This document shows, piece by piece, positions 20,640 to 31,814 of a stretch of DNA of 62,228 bases. How positions within the stretch are numbered: the stretch's first letter is position 1; the number at the start of each line of letters is the position of its first letter. Under the pieces are notes generated by a model. It worked only from the letters and a program-made list of their open reading frames with translations, was not told the origin of the DNA and made no database searches. The DNA lies in the NCBI GenBank assembly GCA_002261195.1, contig MVBO01000087.1:1-62228 (forward strand). The letters are read 5' to 3'. The position numbers and the translations under genes were made by a program. The stretch is from Bifiguratus adelaidae (Eukaryota; Mucoromycota; Endogonomycetes; Endogonales).

Positions 20640-22850
20640 ATGATCCAAAATACTCTTCTTCATGCCATGACGCGGGAACCGTTGGATATTGCGCTGCTCA
20701 TTCACACAACGCCAAGCTCTGTGCAGCGTCTTGACGTACACCTGGCACCCGACGAGTCCATTGACCACGTCGTGCAAGCATGCAGCGGAGAGGACGTTGC
20801 GCCCGTCCCCGTCTATCTAGAGCATGTCGTCTCCAGTCTCCTCATTAGTCTGGTGGAGGTGGTGACGGCACCCGTCTACACGACCCATGGGCACCACGTT
20901 GCCTCTCACACGCCACCGGTCGACGCCTTTACCCTCGACTTTTGTACCATCACTTCCAGCAACATACCTGGTTTGTTTGACGCTCTGGTCCAGGTAGAGC
21001 AGGACTTGGCCAAGCGACTGGTCGAGTACTTCGCTCGGGAACCGACTAAAGACCAATTGGCCGACGCTCAATCGCAACAAAAGCAATGGTATCGAGAACT
21101 GGTGAGCAGAGTGGCGACGGCTTATCGAGAAGCCCAAGGACGCGAGAAGAGGCGATATGGGAAGCGGATTATGGAGGATGTGCTCAGGAAGCATGGACCT
21201 ATCGTGCCACTGGACGAGCAATTGGCGCAATTGGAGGAAGCAGTGGTGCGGCGACTCGAACAAGAGACGCGAGCTGCTCAGCGCCAAGAGGAACAATGGA
21301 AAGAGGAACAACAGGTAAGCTTTAGACGCGTGCAGTGAGGCACATGTCGCATTTTGCTCATACCGCCTAGGCTACCCAGCGCAATGCCTTTTCACATGTC
21401 AACATGGCCAAAGTCAAGGAGCTTTGCGACATGGGATTTGAACAAGATCAAGCTAAAGCTGCATTGGAACTTGCGCATGATGATGCAGCACAAGCCGTCA
21501 ATCTATTGATTGAAAGCCCAGAACGCGTCACTCAACACCTCACCCAACGTGTAAGACCTCCCCGACGACCTTCCCTTTCCACCATGGCCCCGCAAGACCG
21601 GCCCAATTCGAGCACGGGGATGCCGGCTCGACCTGAACACGGATCCCCGGCCCAGCGACAGGCCACCGCACCTGTGCTTCCTCGATCACGCACGAGCACA
21701 AATCCGAACCCCGCGAATGGATCGCCGAATCGAGCCTGGTCGGCCTTATCCTTTCTCAAAGAGCAACAAATGGCCATGGAGAATACGTCTGCGAGCAGTA
21801 GCGTACGCAAACTTGGTGGATGGCTGGGCAAAGCCATTGAGAATTTGGCGGTGGATGAAGGGTAGGTAGATCATCGGATGAGGCAGCTGACTGACCCTTG
21901 TGTAGAACAGCGCGGCAGCAAGCACGACAACCACTGGTGCCGACTCTGACAGAATCCTTCACCATCACGCTTGGCAGCGCACATACCAAACGCACCAACA
22001 ACCTTCGGCTGGTCACCATGGATACGGCTCTGGAACTGTTTGATCCTCCTTCTCTACCCCAAGACCGAGCGCGAGAAATTGCGTGTCGGTCGCAAATTGC
22101 CAGCACATTTTACGGTAATGCACTCAGTGGCGCCATCGTGCTTGCCAGTCTATCTCAACTCAACGACAGCCGTCATTATTTTGATGGTCAAGGAGATAAT
22201 GCAGGTAAGTGACACAACGCAGCTTCAAGCCCATGCCAACAACGCTCCCGTCAGCCCTCTTTCATCGATGCACCACCACCACCGATTTCCATTGCGACTC
22301 ATTATCCCAACAATTACAAGCCATTGCCAATGAATTGGGCGACAAGAAGCTTCAAGAAGGTGACTTCTTTATCACCCGACATGCCAACTTACCTACGACT
22401 CACGCCGTCTTTCACCTCGTCATTGACGATCATGCCATCCCATCCCGCGAACTTTCGTCCCGACACCCCATCATCATTGGTCTCCGTAATATCCTTACAT
22501 GCGCGGCAAAGTGCGACATCACCTCCCTCAGTATACCCCTCCTCTTTGTCCCTGACGACCTTTACCTCCAACCAACCGCCAATGTCTCCGATACCTGGTA
22601 CGTTCGACGAGGCGATCAAGTCTTGAGAGCCGTCAAAGGATTCCTTATTGAATTTTCTCGCAACGGAAGAGAGGATACCAAGCGACAGGACGAGCTTCTC
22701 ACCAAAATGGTCACCTACGAGTTCCTATTACCCAAAGATCTGGCATTCTGGAACACCTTGGATCCCGCGCGACATCGATCCCACCAAACGATGGAACACG
22801 TCTTTGCGCGTTTTCGTCAGTTGATTGTGGACGTTTTTAGAGCCACATAA
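20640..22850 (+). CDS. FERRY3/C12orf4-like protein with a UBA-like segment
   Basis: Homologue of C12orf4 (FERRY complex subunit 3, a Rab5-effector component linking mRNA to early endosomes in animals). The N-terminal half has APVPVYLEHVVSSLLISLVE, a helical block QKQWYRELVSRVATAYREAQ and charged coiled coil. After an intron (about 21315-21370) a UBA-like motif appears, VKELCDMGFEQDQAKAALEL, then a Pro/Ser-rich linker. The family core follows: TESFTITLGS-NNLRLVTMD, STFYGNALSGAIVLA, and after another intron CTTTTDFHCDSLSQQLQAIA. The protein ends TYEFLLPKDLAFW and MEHVFARFRQLIVDVFRAT. Introns at 21862-21905 and about 22205-22255 restore frame. The next in-frame ATG (20667) is plausible. Function in fungi is inferred from the family only. 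Confidence 0.78.
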
Positions 22851-23090
22851 TCCCACTTTCCATCACTGTAGAGCAAACCTTGTCCTTTGGAGACTTAAAC
22901 TTCAGCATGTCCATAAAAGGAATCCACCGAGTCAGGCAAAAAGGTAAACTTTTTAGGGACGAGAAACGGAACACTTGTCCAGCGCGCACTCTGTCTTTGC
23001 TCTTTCTCTCTTATCCACTTGTCTTTCAATCTCGCTCACTCACCTATTGATCTCTATTTGCTCTCTATTACCATTGGTGCTCGGAGAATA

Positions 23091-25043
23091 ATGAACACGG
23101 TGTGGTTAGCCCTGCGGCAAGTCCGCCCTCTTGCGCGACCGTACCGAACAACTTTAGGGGCCTTCCACACCGCGCCCACACGCTGGACCGCCTCGCAGGC
23201 CGATTCAAAGATACGCAGCGTACCCGACAAGGTGGGGAAACCCAATGAAGATCATCATGCTGTTGTTTCTACCTTTGATTTATTCTCCATTGGCATCGGA
23301 CCCTCCTCCAGTCACACGGTGGGTCCAATGCGTGCCGCCAAGATCTTTATTAGCGACTTAGAGCGACACCAGGTCTTGGACAAGGTCCATTCGCTTCGTA
23401 TTGACTTGTTTGGATCGCTGGCGCTCACGGGTGTGGGACACGGTACACCGGATGCGGTCTTGATGGGGATTGAAGGAGAATCCCCCGAGACGGTGGAGAC
23501 GTCGTCCATCAAGTCGCGAATCAGAGATATCAAGGAGAACAAGTCGATTCATTTGAATGGCCTGCATCGAATCACTTTTGATCCCTCGCAACAGCTCGTT
23601 TTCAACTACTTTCAGAACCTGCCGCAACATCCCAATGGGATGCGATTCTGTGTATTTGATGCGGAGGGAAACTTGATTGCCACAAACGAATACTTTTCGA
23701 TTGGAGGAGGCTTTGTGGTGAATGAGGAGACGCAATTGGCGCACGGTGAGAATGTGTATTACAAGACGAGCACTACGCCTTCCACCTCGCCTAAACAGAC
23801 CGACGATCGTACCAAACAAGACTCGGCCATTGCGGCTCTGCCCTTTAGGAATGCCCAAGAATTATTGGAGGTTTGCAAGCGGGAAGACATGACGATTGCG
23901 CAAGTGGTCTACGAGAATGAGCTCAAGTGGAGAAGTCCAGAGGAAATCCGGGATCGCATCTTGAATATCTGGCGGGTCATGGATGAAAGCATTCGAAATG
24001 GCGTTATGGCCAGCGCCTCGGGTGAGTTGGAGGCCTTCAAGAAGGCCAAGTGGACACCATGGCTGATGGCAGCCTAGATACCCTTCCGGGCAAACTCGGT
24101 GTTCGCCGTCGTGCGCCAAAACTCTACGGCAAATTGCTCAAGGGCTTGTACGGCACTGGCCAACTCAACACGTACACAACCACTCAGGTCACTGCCGGTC
24201 ACCGCGCCCTGCCTTCCTCACCCGTGGCCGAACAATCGCAAATCAAGAAACCACCCACATCCCAGCTTCACGCATCCTACCCGCAAGACAGTCTTCCTCT
24301 CTCCTATTCTGTACTTCCCAAACGACAACCCAAGCGATTTCTCTTGCCGGCGCTCGATTATCTATCCGTCTACGCCATCGCCGTGAACGAGGAAAACGCC
24401 TGTGGCGGTCGGGTGGGGCCGGCGCCCACAAACGGCGCGGCCGGCACGATTCCATCGGTCCTCAAATACTACCTTGAATTCATTTCTGAGCAACCGGAAC
24501 GCGATATCATGGAGTTCCTCCTGACGACCAGTGCCATTGGTATGCTGTATAAGCGAGGTGCCAGTATCTCGGCGGCCGAGATGGGATGTCAGGGTGAAGT
24601 GGGCGTCGCTTGTTCCATGGCTGCCGCTGGATTCGCGAGCGTGATGGGTGGATCGGTTGAGCAGGTAGAGAACGCGGCGGAGATTGGCATGGTAAGTGTG
24701 CCTTGCGTGCGGAGGATGGGAGCGCTCACGGATCAACGGTATAGGAACACAACCTTGGCTTGACTTGCGATCCTATTGACGGATTGGTCCAGGTGCCCTG
24801 TATTGAACGGAACGCCTTGGCGGCCGTCAAGGCTATTGCAGCTGCACAATTGGCCTTGAATGGCGAGGGTGTACATCGTGTCAGTCTAGACCAAGTGATT
24901 GAAACGATGCGACAGACAGGTAACGTTTTGTCCGCTTTTTGATGTGTCTGTACTCATGTGGTTCGCAATTAGGCAACGATATGATGTCCAAGTACAAGGA
25001 GACGTCCCAAGGTGGTCTAGCCGTCAATGTGCCTGTCTGCTAA
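23091..25043 (+). CDS. Iron-sulfur L-serine dehydratase with mitochondrial presequence
   Basis: Single-chain, bacterial-type (SdaA/TdcG-like) [4Fe-4S] L-serine ammonia-lyase converting serine to pyruvate and ammonia. Exons 23091-24021, 24078-24691, 24745-24919 and 24973-25043 encode 596 residues. The apparent frame break near 24077 is resolved by the intron ending at 24077, joining VMASAS to [14 protein letters not shown]. The beta domain has [19 protein letters not shown]; the alpha domain has [35 protein letters not shown] and [18 protein letters not shown] (cluster cysteines), and the terminal Cys in NVPVC. An Asn/Gln/Arg/Thr-rich leader, [20 protein letters not shown], is a clear presequence. 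A roughly 60-residue low-complexity insert lies before the alpha domain. Fungi more often use the PLP enzyme Cha1. Confidence 0.93.
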
Positions 25044-25259
25044 GCAAATCAAATCTTTTACACGTCGCCAAGGGAAACAAGATTTACATTGTTTATGGAG
25101 GGCATCACAAAGACGAACGGGAGTAAGCGCATTCATGTGTTGGATCTGTGCTCCGTTCGTGTCGCCCGTCCCAAATCGCCAGAACACCATCCTATCTATT
25201 GTAGACTAAGTATACAGTGTATTGACCACATGCAGCCTCTTTTGCCAACATAAATTACA

Positions 25260-28200
25260 TTATGAAAAGAGATACGCAATCTCCTGCACCGACAATTTAC
25301 TCTGCTTGAACCCAGTCTTGTCACCCATGGCTCCTTCAAACAAGCGTCGTTTCTCTTCCTGGAGCGCAATCACCTTTTCTTCTATGGTATCCTTCACCTT
25401 TAGTTTTGAGACCCATACAGGTTTGGTCTGGCCAATACGATGGACACGATCGATGGCTTGATCCTCAACCGCGGGATTCCACCAGACATCGAGCAAGATG
25501 ACGCGGTTGGCGGCCGTCAAGTTGAGACCAAGTGAACCGCAGCGAAGGGAAATGAGCATGACGGTAGTGAGAGGATCTTGGCGAAGCGAAGCTAGACTGC
25601 GTTCACGGGCAGCATTGGGCATCGATCCATCGTATCGACATACCCGAAAGCGCCTGGCCATCAAGGCGCCTTCAACAAAGTCTAGCATGGATGTGAACTG
25701 AGAAAATACAATGGTCTTGTCGTTGGGATGGTTGCGACGCGTCTCTTCGAGGATCTCGACGAGCTTTCGTATCTTGGCGCTCGAATGATATGGGATTGGC
25801 GTCGACACGTTCCGGTTGGCCCCAGGAATTTCGATGGGGATTCCTTTTCGTTTGCCATCCGACTTGTTATCGCCTTCTTGAGGGGCGGCGGTGGTAGGTA
25901 AAGCGACGGCTTCCACGCTGTTCGCCCAGTATTCGTTCATGCTTTGTTGTTTTGATACCTCACGTCGAAACTCCTTGACGGCTCGCGCACTCTTCATGCC
26001 AGCTTCCAATTCCATGGCATCTTTATCTTTGTTGAGAGCATTATAGACTAGTCGTGGATGATCGCACACCTGACGCAACCGCAAGAGCAAACAAAGGATG
26101 TTCATGTAATTGGAATCGCCCTTGTCGTTCAACATGTTGTTGAGCGTTTCGCGCGTCTTTTGGTTCAAAAAGTCATAAATGAGCCGTTCATCATTTGAAA
26201 ATTCCGTTTCCACCAATTCAACGTGTCGGTTGGGAAGCTCCAAAGCCCCTGTAGTGTTGCTAGACAGCTTAGGATCCGCTTCGAAGGTGCGCAACTGGTA
26301 GGCTGTCACTGCCTCATCCATGTCTCGAGCCGCTTCATGCAACTTGATCAGAGACTGTCGTCGACGTGAAGAAGTTACGGCGTCTGCAGTCTTTGCATCC
26401 TTGCTGAGCTCCATCAACATGTGTTTGGTACGTCGAAGCATGGCTGAGCTGAGGACGACGCCAAGGCGCCGCATCGCGATATCAGTATCGCCATACTGAA
26501 GAGGTCGTGAAATTTGCTTTCGAAACTGCGCATGGTCACAAAGCGGCTTGAGTCGCAGGAAGCGGATGAGCGAATAGAGTTCATCTACGTTATTTTGAAG
26601 AGGTGTGCCCGTAAGACACCATCGCTTTTGGGCACGCAAAGCACAGCAAGACATGGCGGCACGTGTGGTGCGATTTTTGATCGCTTGCGCTTCGTCTAGC
26701 ACAACCCGGTGCCAGCCCACGCGGAAAAGAGGTCCAAATTGTGCGTTCGCGGATCGCTTCCTTTCGAGCGCATCCACGGCAACATCGGATTCTGCCTCCT
26801 TGTCAAAGGGGTATTCGGATGCAACAACCTGATATGTCGTGATGACAACCTCGAAATATTTGAATCGAGATGGATCTGCATGCGCCGAATGAGCAATGAA
26901 TTTCAATCAACAGGCCGCATCTCTGAAAACTTACCAATCAGTCGACTGGATCCATGATGTACATAGACTCGGCCAATACCAATTTCGGTCTTGGAAAGCA
27001 CCTCGGATTCCCATTGCCGAATCAAAGCCAAAGGACAAACGATGAGGGTTGTAAAAGAAGGTAGACTGGAAATGGGATCGAGAGGATTGGCTTTGCGCGA
27101 GACAAGGATGGTGGACAGGGTTTGGATCGTTTTACCTAGACCCATATCATCGGCCAGGATGCCGCCACCCAATACTTTCTCACGGTCCATCATCCACTTA
27201 ACACCGTCGATTTGGTGATCCATGAGCTGGCAGCGTAGGCCTGGGAGTAGACCATCTGTGGGTAAGTCGCTGGGGATAGACTCCAAAGATGGTGGCTTGT
27301 AATAGGATTCGGGTAGCTTAGGTAAGGCGGGAGCGGCGGGTGTGATGGGTGTGATGGGGGCCGCTTTGCTGGTGGTAGACGTAGGGGTGGTCGTAGGTAT
27401 GGCAGTAGTGGTGGTAGCGGAGTGAGGTGGACTGGAGGTAGGAGAATCAAGGCTAAGGATATCGGGCTTCTTGTCCTCTAATTCAATCTTGATAGGTAGA
27501 ATTTCGCAATCGCTGCTGCTGACATCAGCATCGCTATCTGTCAGAGCCAGATCGACAATATTCCGACCGAGCGAAGAGGGGGTTGGTGACGTTGCACCGA
27601 GAAGCGAGGCTTTTGGTCGGACAGGAGGCGCAGTGACGGATCGCTTGATCGGTGGCCGGACGGCGGTCGGTATAGCAAGCAATTCTTCATCAATGCTTTC
27701 GTCCTTGATTTTTATACCAAAAGGATCCAGCGTTGCAGGAGGTGTCGTAGGAGATCCAGGTGTGGATGAGGATGGCGTAGTGCGTCGAGATGGATTGCAG
27801 GATTCCGGTGACGAATTCCCGACGGATCGATAGCTTGTGGAAGGAAATTGTCCAAACAATGGCCGATCGTCGTCCTGATGTTGAAGCAGCGTTGCCCAGC
27901 CCGTCTGTACATTGTCATTCACCTCTTGTTTGAATGGGATCGAAAGACTGGCTTCCTTGATCACTCGTCTAGTCGGTTCTCGTTTAGGCCGTTTTCTGGC
28001 CACATCTGCACTCGAAGCCCGTTGAATTGGCTTGCGTCGCGGCACCTCCACATCTCGCGAAAAGGCACCAAACTTTGGAATAGGCGTAAACGCATTGTAA
28101 TCCTTGACCAAACTTTTGAGTTGCTCCAAAACCGTTGAATCGGATTCATCGTCAGAAACACCTGCCGATCGTGTCCCTTGCACAGGCCCCCATACCCCAT

Positions 28201-28270
28201 GTCGACGTAGACGTGTCTCTGTAGCGTGATGCGTCTTTTGTCGCTTTGTATGCGTTGCCATGTCAGCCAT
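25260..28270 (-). CDS. SNF2-family ATPase, Uls1/Rad5-like, without RING finger
   Basis: Chromatin remodeller or translocase. The first half (ATG at 28270; MATHTKRQ at 28261 is an alternative) is disordered and Ser/Pro-rich, with candidate SUMO-interaction motifs NIVDLALTDSDAD and CEILPIKIELED. The ATPase begins MDHQIDGVKWMMDRE with Walker A LADDMGLGKTIQT, then an intron near 26890-26945, DEAQAIKNRTTR (DEAQ box), LTGTPLQNNVDELYSLIRFL, DHPRL, FSQFTSMLDFVEGAL and RVHRIGQTKPVWV. The LADDMGLGKT form and the long insert between lobes match the Uls1/Rad5/HLTF clade. However, the region between DHPRL and the helicase C domain lacks the Cys/His pattern of a RING, so E3 activity is not expected. Divergent from CMK with 35 bp between starts. 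Confidence 0.88.
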
Positions 28271-28305
28271 CGTCCATCAGGAGAGCAAAGAATCAAAAAA
28301 TTTGC

Positions 28306-29142
28306 ATGTTTAAATGCGCCATTGACGGCGGCGCAGCGAGTGGCAAGAGTAAGTGTGAATATAGGCGTTGTTATATCGTGTATGACTCACACAACGATTA
28401 GGCTCTACAGCGCGACATGTGGCGAGACGGTTGGGATTTGGGTATATTGACACTGGGTCCATGTTTCGTGCGGTAGGTGTGCTAAAAGCCATCGATCACG
28501 CGCTTGACTTTTTGGTAGGTGACGCTTCAGGTATTGAGACAGCAAGTGGATCCCAAGGACAAGGACAAGGTGATGCGGATTGCTCAGGCGACTCGGCTCT
28601 TTTATCCGTCTATGGATAGGGTGGCACTGAACGGTGAGGATGTGACAGAGGCGATAAGGACGCCTCTGGTGACGAGACACACCTCCAGTGTCGCTTCCAA
28701 TCCAGGTGTACGGGAGGTCTTGGCGCGATTACAACGGCAGATGGCCAATGATACCAAGCAGCAGTTTTTTAAGGCGGAGGGATACAAGCGAGGGTTCCAT
28801 TTTATGCCAGGCGTGGTAATGGATGGCAGGGATATCGGGACGGTCATCTTGCCGGATGCCGATCTCAAGGTATTCATGGTTGCCGACGCGTGGGTGCGTG
28901 CAGAGCGACGGTACAAGGAGCATCCACAAGGGAGCGTTCAAGAGATTTACGAGGCGCTCTTGGAGAGAGATAAGGCGGACACTCAACGAGAGATTGCGCC
29001 TCTGACCAAGGCTCCGGATGCTATTCAATTGGATACCAGCCGGATGCAATTCGAAGATCAAGTCAAAACGATTGAAGACTTGATCATTGAACGCATCGAG
29101 AAGCGATGGAAAGCTGACGACGAAAGTCGTCTTTTCATTTGA
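28306..29142 (+). CDS. Bacterial-type cytidylate kinase
   Basis: (d)CMP kinase of the bacterial Cmk family, not the eukaryotic UMP/CMP kinase Ura6. Exons 28306-28348, 28402-28472 and 28519-29142 give 245 residues. Walker A is IDGGAASGKSSTA, spanning intron 1. Then YIDTGSMFRAVTLQVLRQQV (spanning intron 2), NGEDVTEAIRTPLVT, the CMP-contact region ASNPGVREVLARLQRQM, MDGRDIGTVILPDADLKVFM, ERDKADTQREIAPLTKA and LDTSRMQFEDQV. No clear presequence: the P-loop begins at about residue 7, so a cytosolic location is likely. Three spliced exons show a resident gene, while the family suggests old bacterial origin. Its stop lies 17 bp before the convergent RFC4 stop. Confidence 0.92.
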
Positions 29143-29158
29143 TACAAATGTATACATG

Positions 29159-30350
29159 TTAGCGTGCGGGAGAGGCCAATCGTAGTCTACAGAGTCGGGC
29201 GATCAAACCCGAGAGTTGCACGAGCGATTGCACACCTTCCAATATCCGCATGTGCGTCAGTCCAATTTCCTGTGTATATAGTTAGTGATGTCTTTGATAA
29301 GGACGCCGCACTTGCCTTGATGTAATCCAGTTTGGTGCCTTCCTCCATTTGTGAATAGCTTTTCACAACTCGAAAGGTGGTCGTGATGATGTCAAGAGCG
29401 GAATAGCCAGCATCCCAAAGTTGACGTAGTGATTGCAGAGCCGCATCCACGTCCCCCTCTGTGCACTTTTCAATCATGCCGTAAATAATGACAGGATGCG
29501 GTTGATCGCACACCTTGAACACGTTGTCAGCGTTCACATAGCCGAATCCTGAGTAGGTGGATTGTAAATTATTGATGGCCTGACGCATATCTCCCTCGGC
29601 CGTGAAAATGAGAGCTTCGAGTCCTTCAGAGTTATGCGGCACATTCTCGAGATCGCATAGCTCCAAGAGTCTCTTGAGTACTTGAGCATCCGTCAATTTG
29701 GCGTAACGCAGCATGGCACAACGCGATTGTATTGGTTCGATGATCTTGCTGCTTTGATTGCATGCTAGTGCAAAGCGCGTCGTATTTGAATAAATCTCCA
29801 TCGTTCGGCGAAGTGCCTGTTGAGCACCTGCGGTCATGCTACATATGGAATTCCTAGTCAAATCGCGTTCCTAGAAATAAAAGGCAGGACCACATACCTA
29901 TCAGCCTCATCAAGGATCACAATCTTGTGCCTCCCAGGAGGTAAGGTGACCTTCTTTTGAGCAAATGCCTTGATCCGATTCCGCACCACGTCGATACCTC
30001 GATCGTCCGAAGCGTTGAGTTCCAGCACACCTTCCTTATAGGCTGGCCCTAGTAACTCGTGGGCTAAACACAGTATCGATGTGGTCTTGCCTATCCCAGG
30101 CATACCCTACTTCGTCGTCAGTGGACCTCACGACCGCGTTGATTCACTTACCGAGATTATGACGTTTGGCATGTTGCCCTCCTTCGCAATGAGCGATAAT
30201 CGGTGCACCGTCTCTTCATTCCCCACAATCTCGCTTAAGAGCGTAGGTCTATACTTCTCCACCCTATTCACGTCAGCACATGTCGAGTCTAATGCCTACA
30301 TACCATGGTAATTCATACGCGTCAACGTTCCCCTTGGATGTTTCTTCCAT
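29159..30350 (-). CDS. RFC4: Replication factor C small subunit (yeast Rfc4/human RFC2 type)
   Basis: Clamp-loader AAA+ subunit that helps load PCNA at primer ends. The first exon (ATG 30350) reads [16 protein letters not shown] and joins [19 protein letters not shown]. The ATPase has Walker [35 protein letters not shown], Walker [20 protein letters not shown], sensor/SRC region [19 protein letters not shown] and [20 protein letters not shown]. The collar ends [17 protein letters not shown]. The ELPWVEKYRP start and the [18 protein letters not shown] block identify Rfc4 rather than Rfc2, 3 or 5. At least four short introns. Its start lies 21 bp from that of TAD2 on the other strand. Confidence 0.93.
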
Positions 30351-30371
30351 CACGCGACGCGTAAATTGAAG

Positions 30372-31043
<672 letters not shown>

Positions 31044-31814
31044 TGTGCCGCCGATCTCTCCACCTTGGATTCTGTCCACATATTGATGCTTGATCAGTCG
31101 ACTCAGCGGCGAGACGGCGCATGTTTCCGTTCAGATCCGTTATACGTGTCAAGGTGTTAAAAGGCGACTACATTATGCGCACGGCATGCGGCATTCCATC
31201 CGAAAGAAAGGCGAGATCGATTCCAAAAATGATCTATTTTCGGGGCATCAAAGTAATGCGTCCATTACAAGTCAATCATCTTGACACGTATCCTTTGCTC
31301 ACTACGTGGCACATCGACAAAAGCGTATATTTCAAATGACGCCTAAATGTTTGCCCGGACCCAGGTGCTTGGGTGCGAGTCGAGTGCTTAAGCTGCATTG
31401 TGGCCCCTTACAGAGTTTTATGGCGACATGTCAACCAAGCAAGACCTTCTCTGCGCTATATCATACAATCTCAACCCCTTTTCAATCCATCAAATAGCGT
31501 TTTTGTCATCTTATCAAGGACTTGACAGCTGTTACACTCTACCGCGCGCGTGTCTCTCTCTGCATATCCGCCGTCTAATCCTAAATCATCCCCGCCTTGT
31601 TCCCCAGCGCACGACAACAATAATGCGCCGAACAGTGCGGAAGAAGAGCCTGCAGCGCTGATTTCCTTTTATGGTCAATTGCCCTACAGAGCGCCCAAAA
31701 AATGTACTTCGGTCGGACCTTTCCGCGTCTCACTTTCTCTCACTTATCACTTTCTTCCCCCTCTTGCTGCTCTGTTATACCCGGTAACCCCGCAGGGTAT
31801 ATATATAGACATAC
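31044..31814. other. Gene-free interval upstream of the MFS transporter
   Basis: No convincing gene in 770 bp; small ORFs overlap in different frames with no recognisable motif. Near its right end lie CT-rich stretches and GGTATATATATAGAC (about 31796-31810), a TATA-like element only a few bases before the first ATG of the transporter. Confidence 0.5.

Noticed and set aside
24000..24080. Apparent frameshift in serine dehydratase near 24077
   Set aside because: A 56-nt intron (24022-24077) with normal GT..AG ends restores frame exactly and joins conserved sequence.
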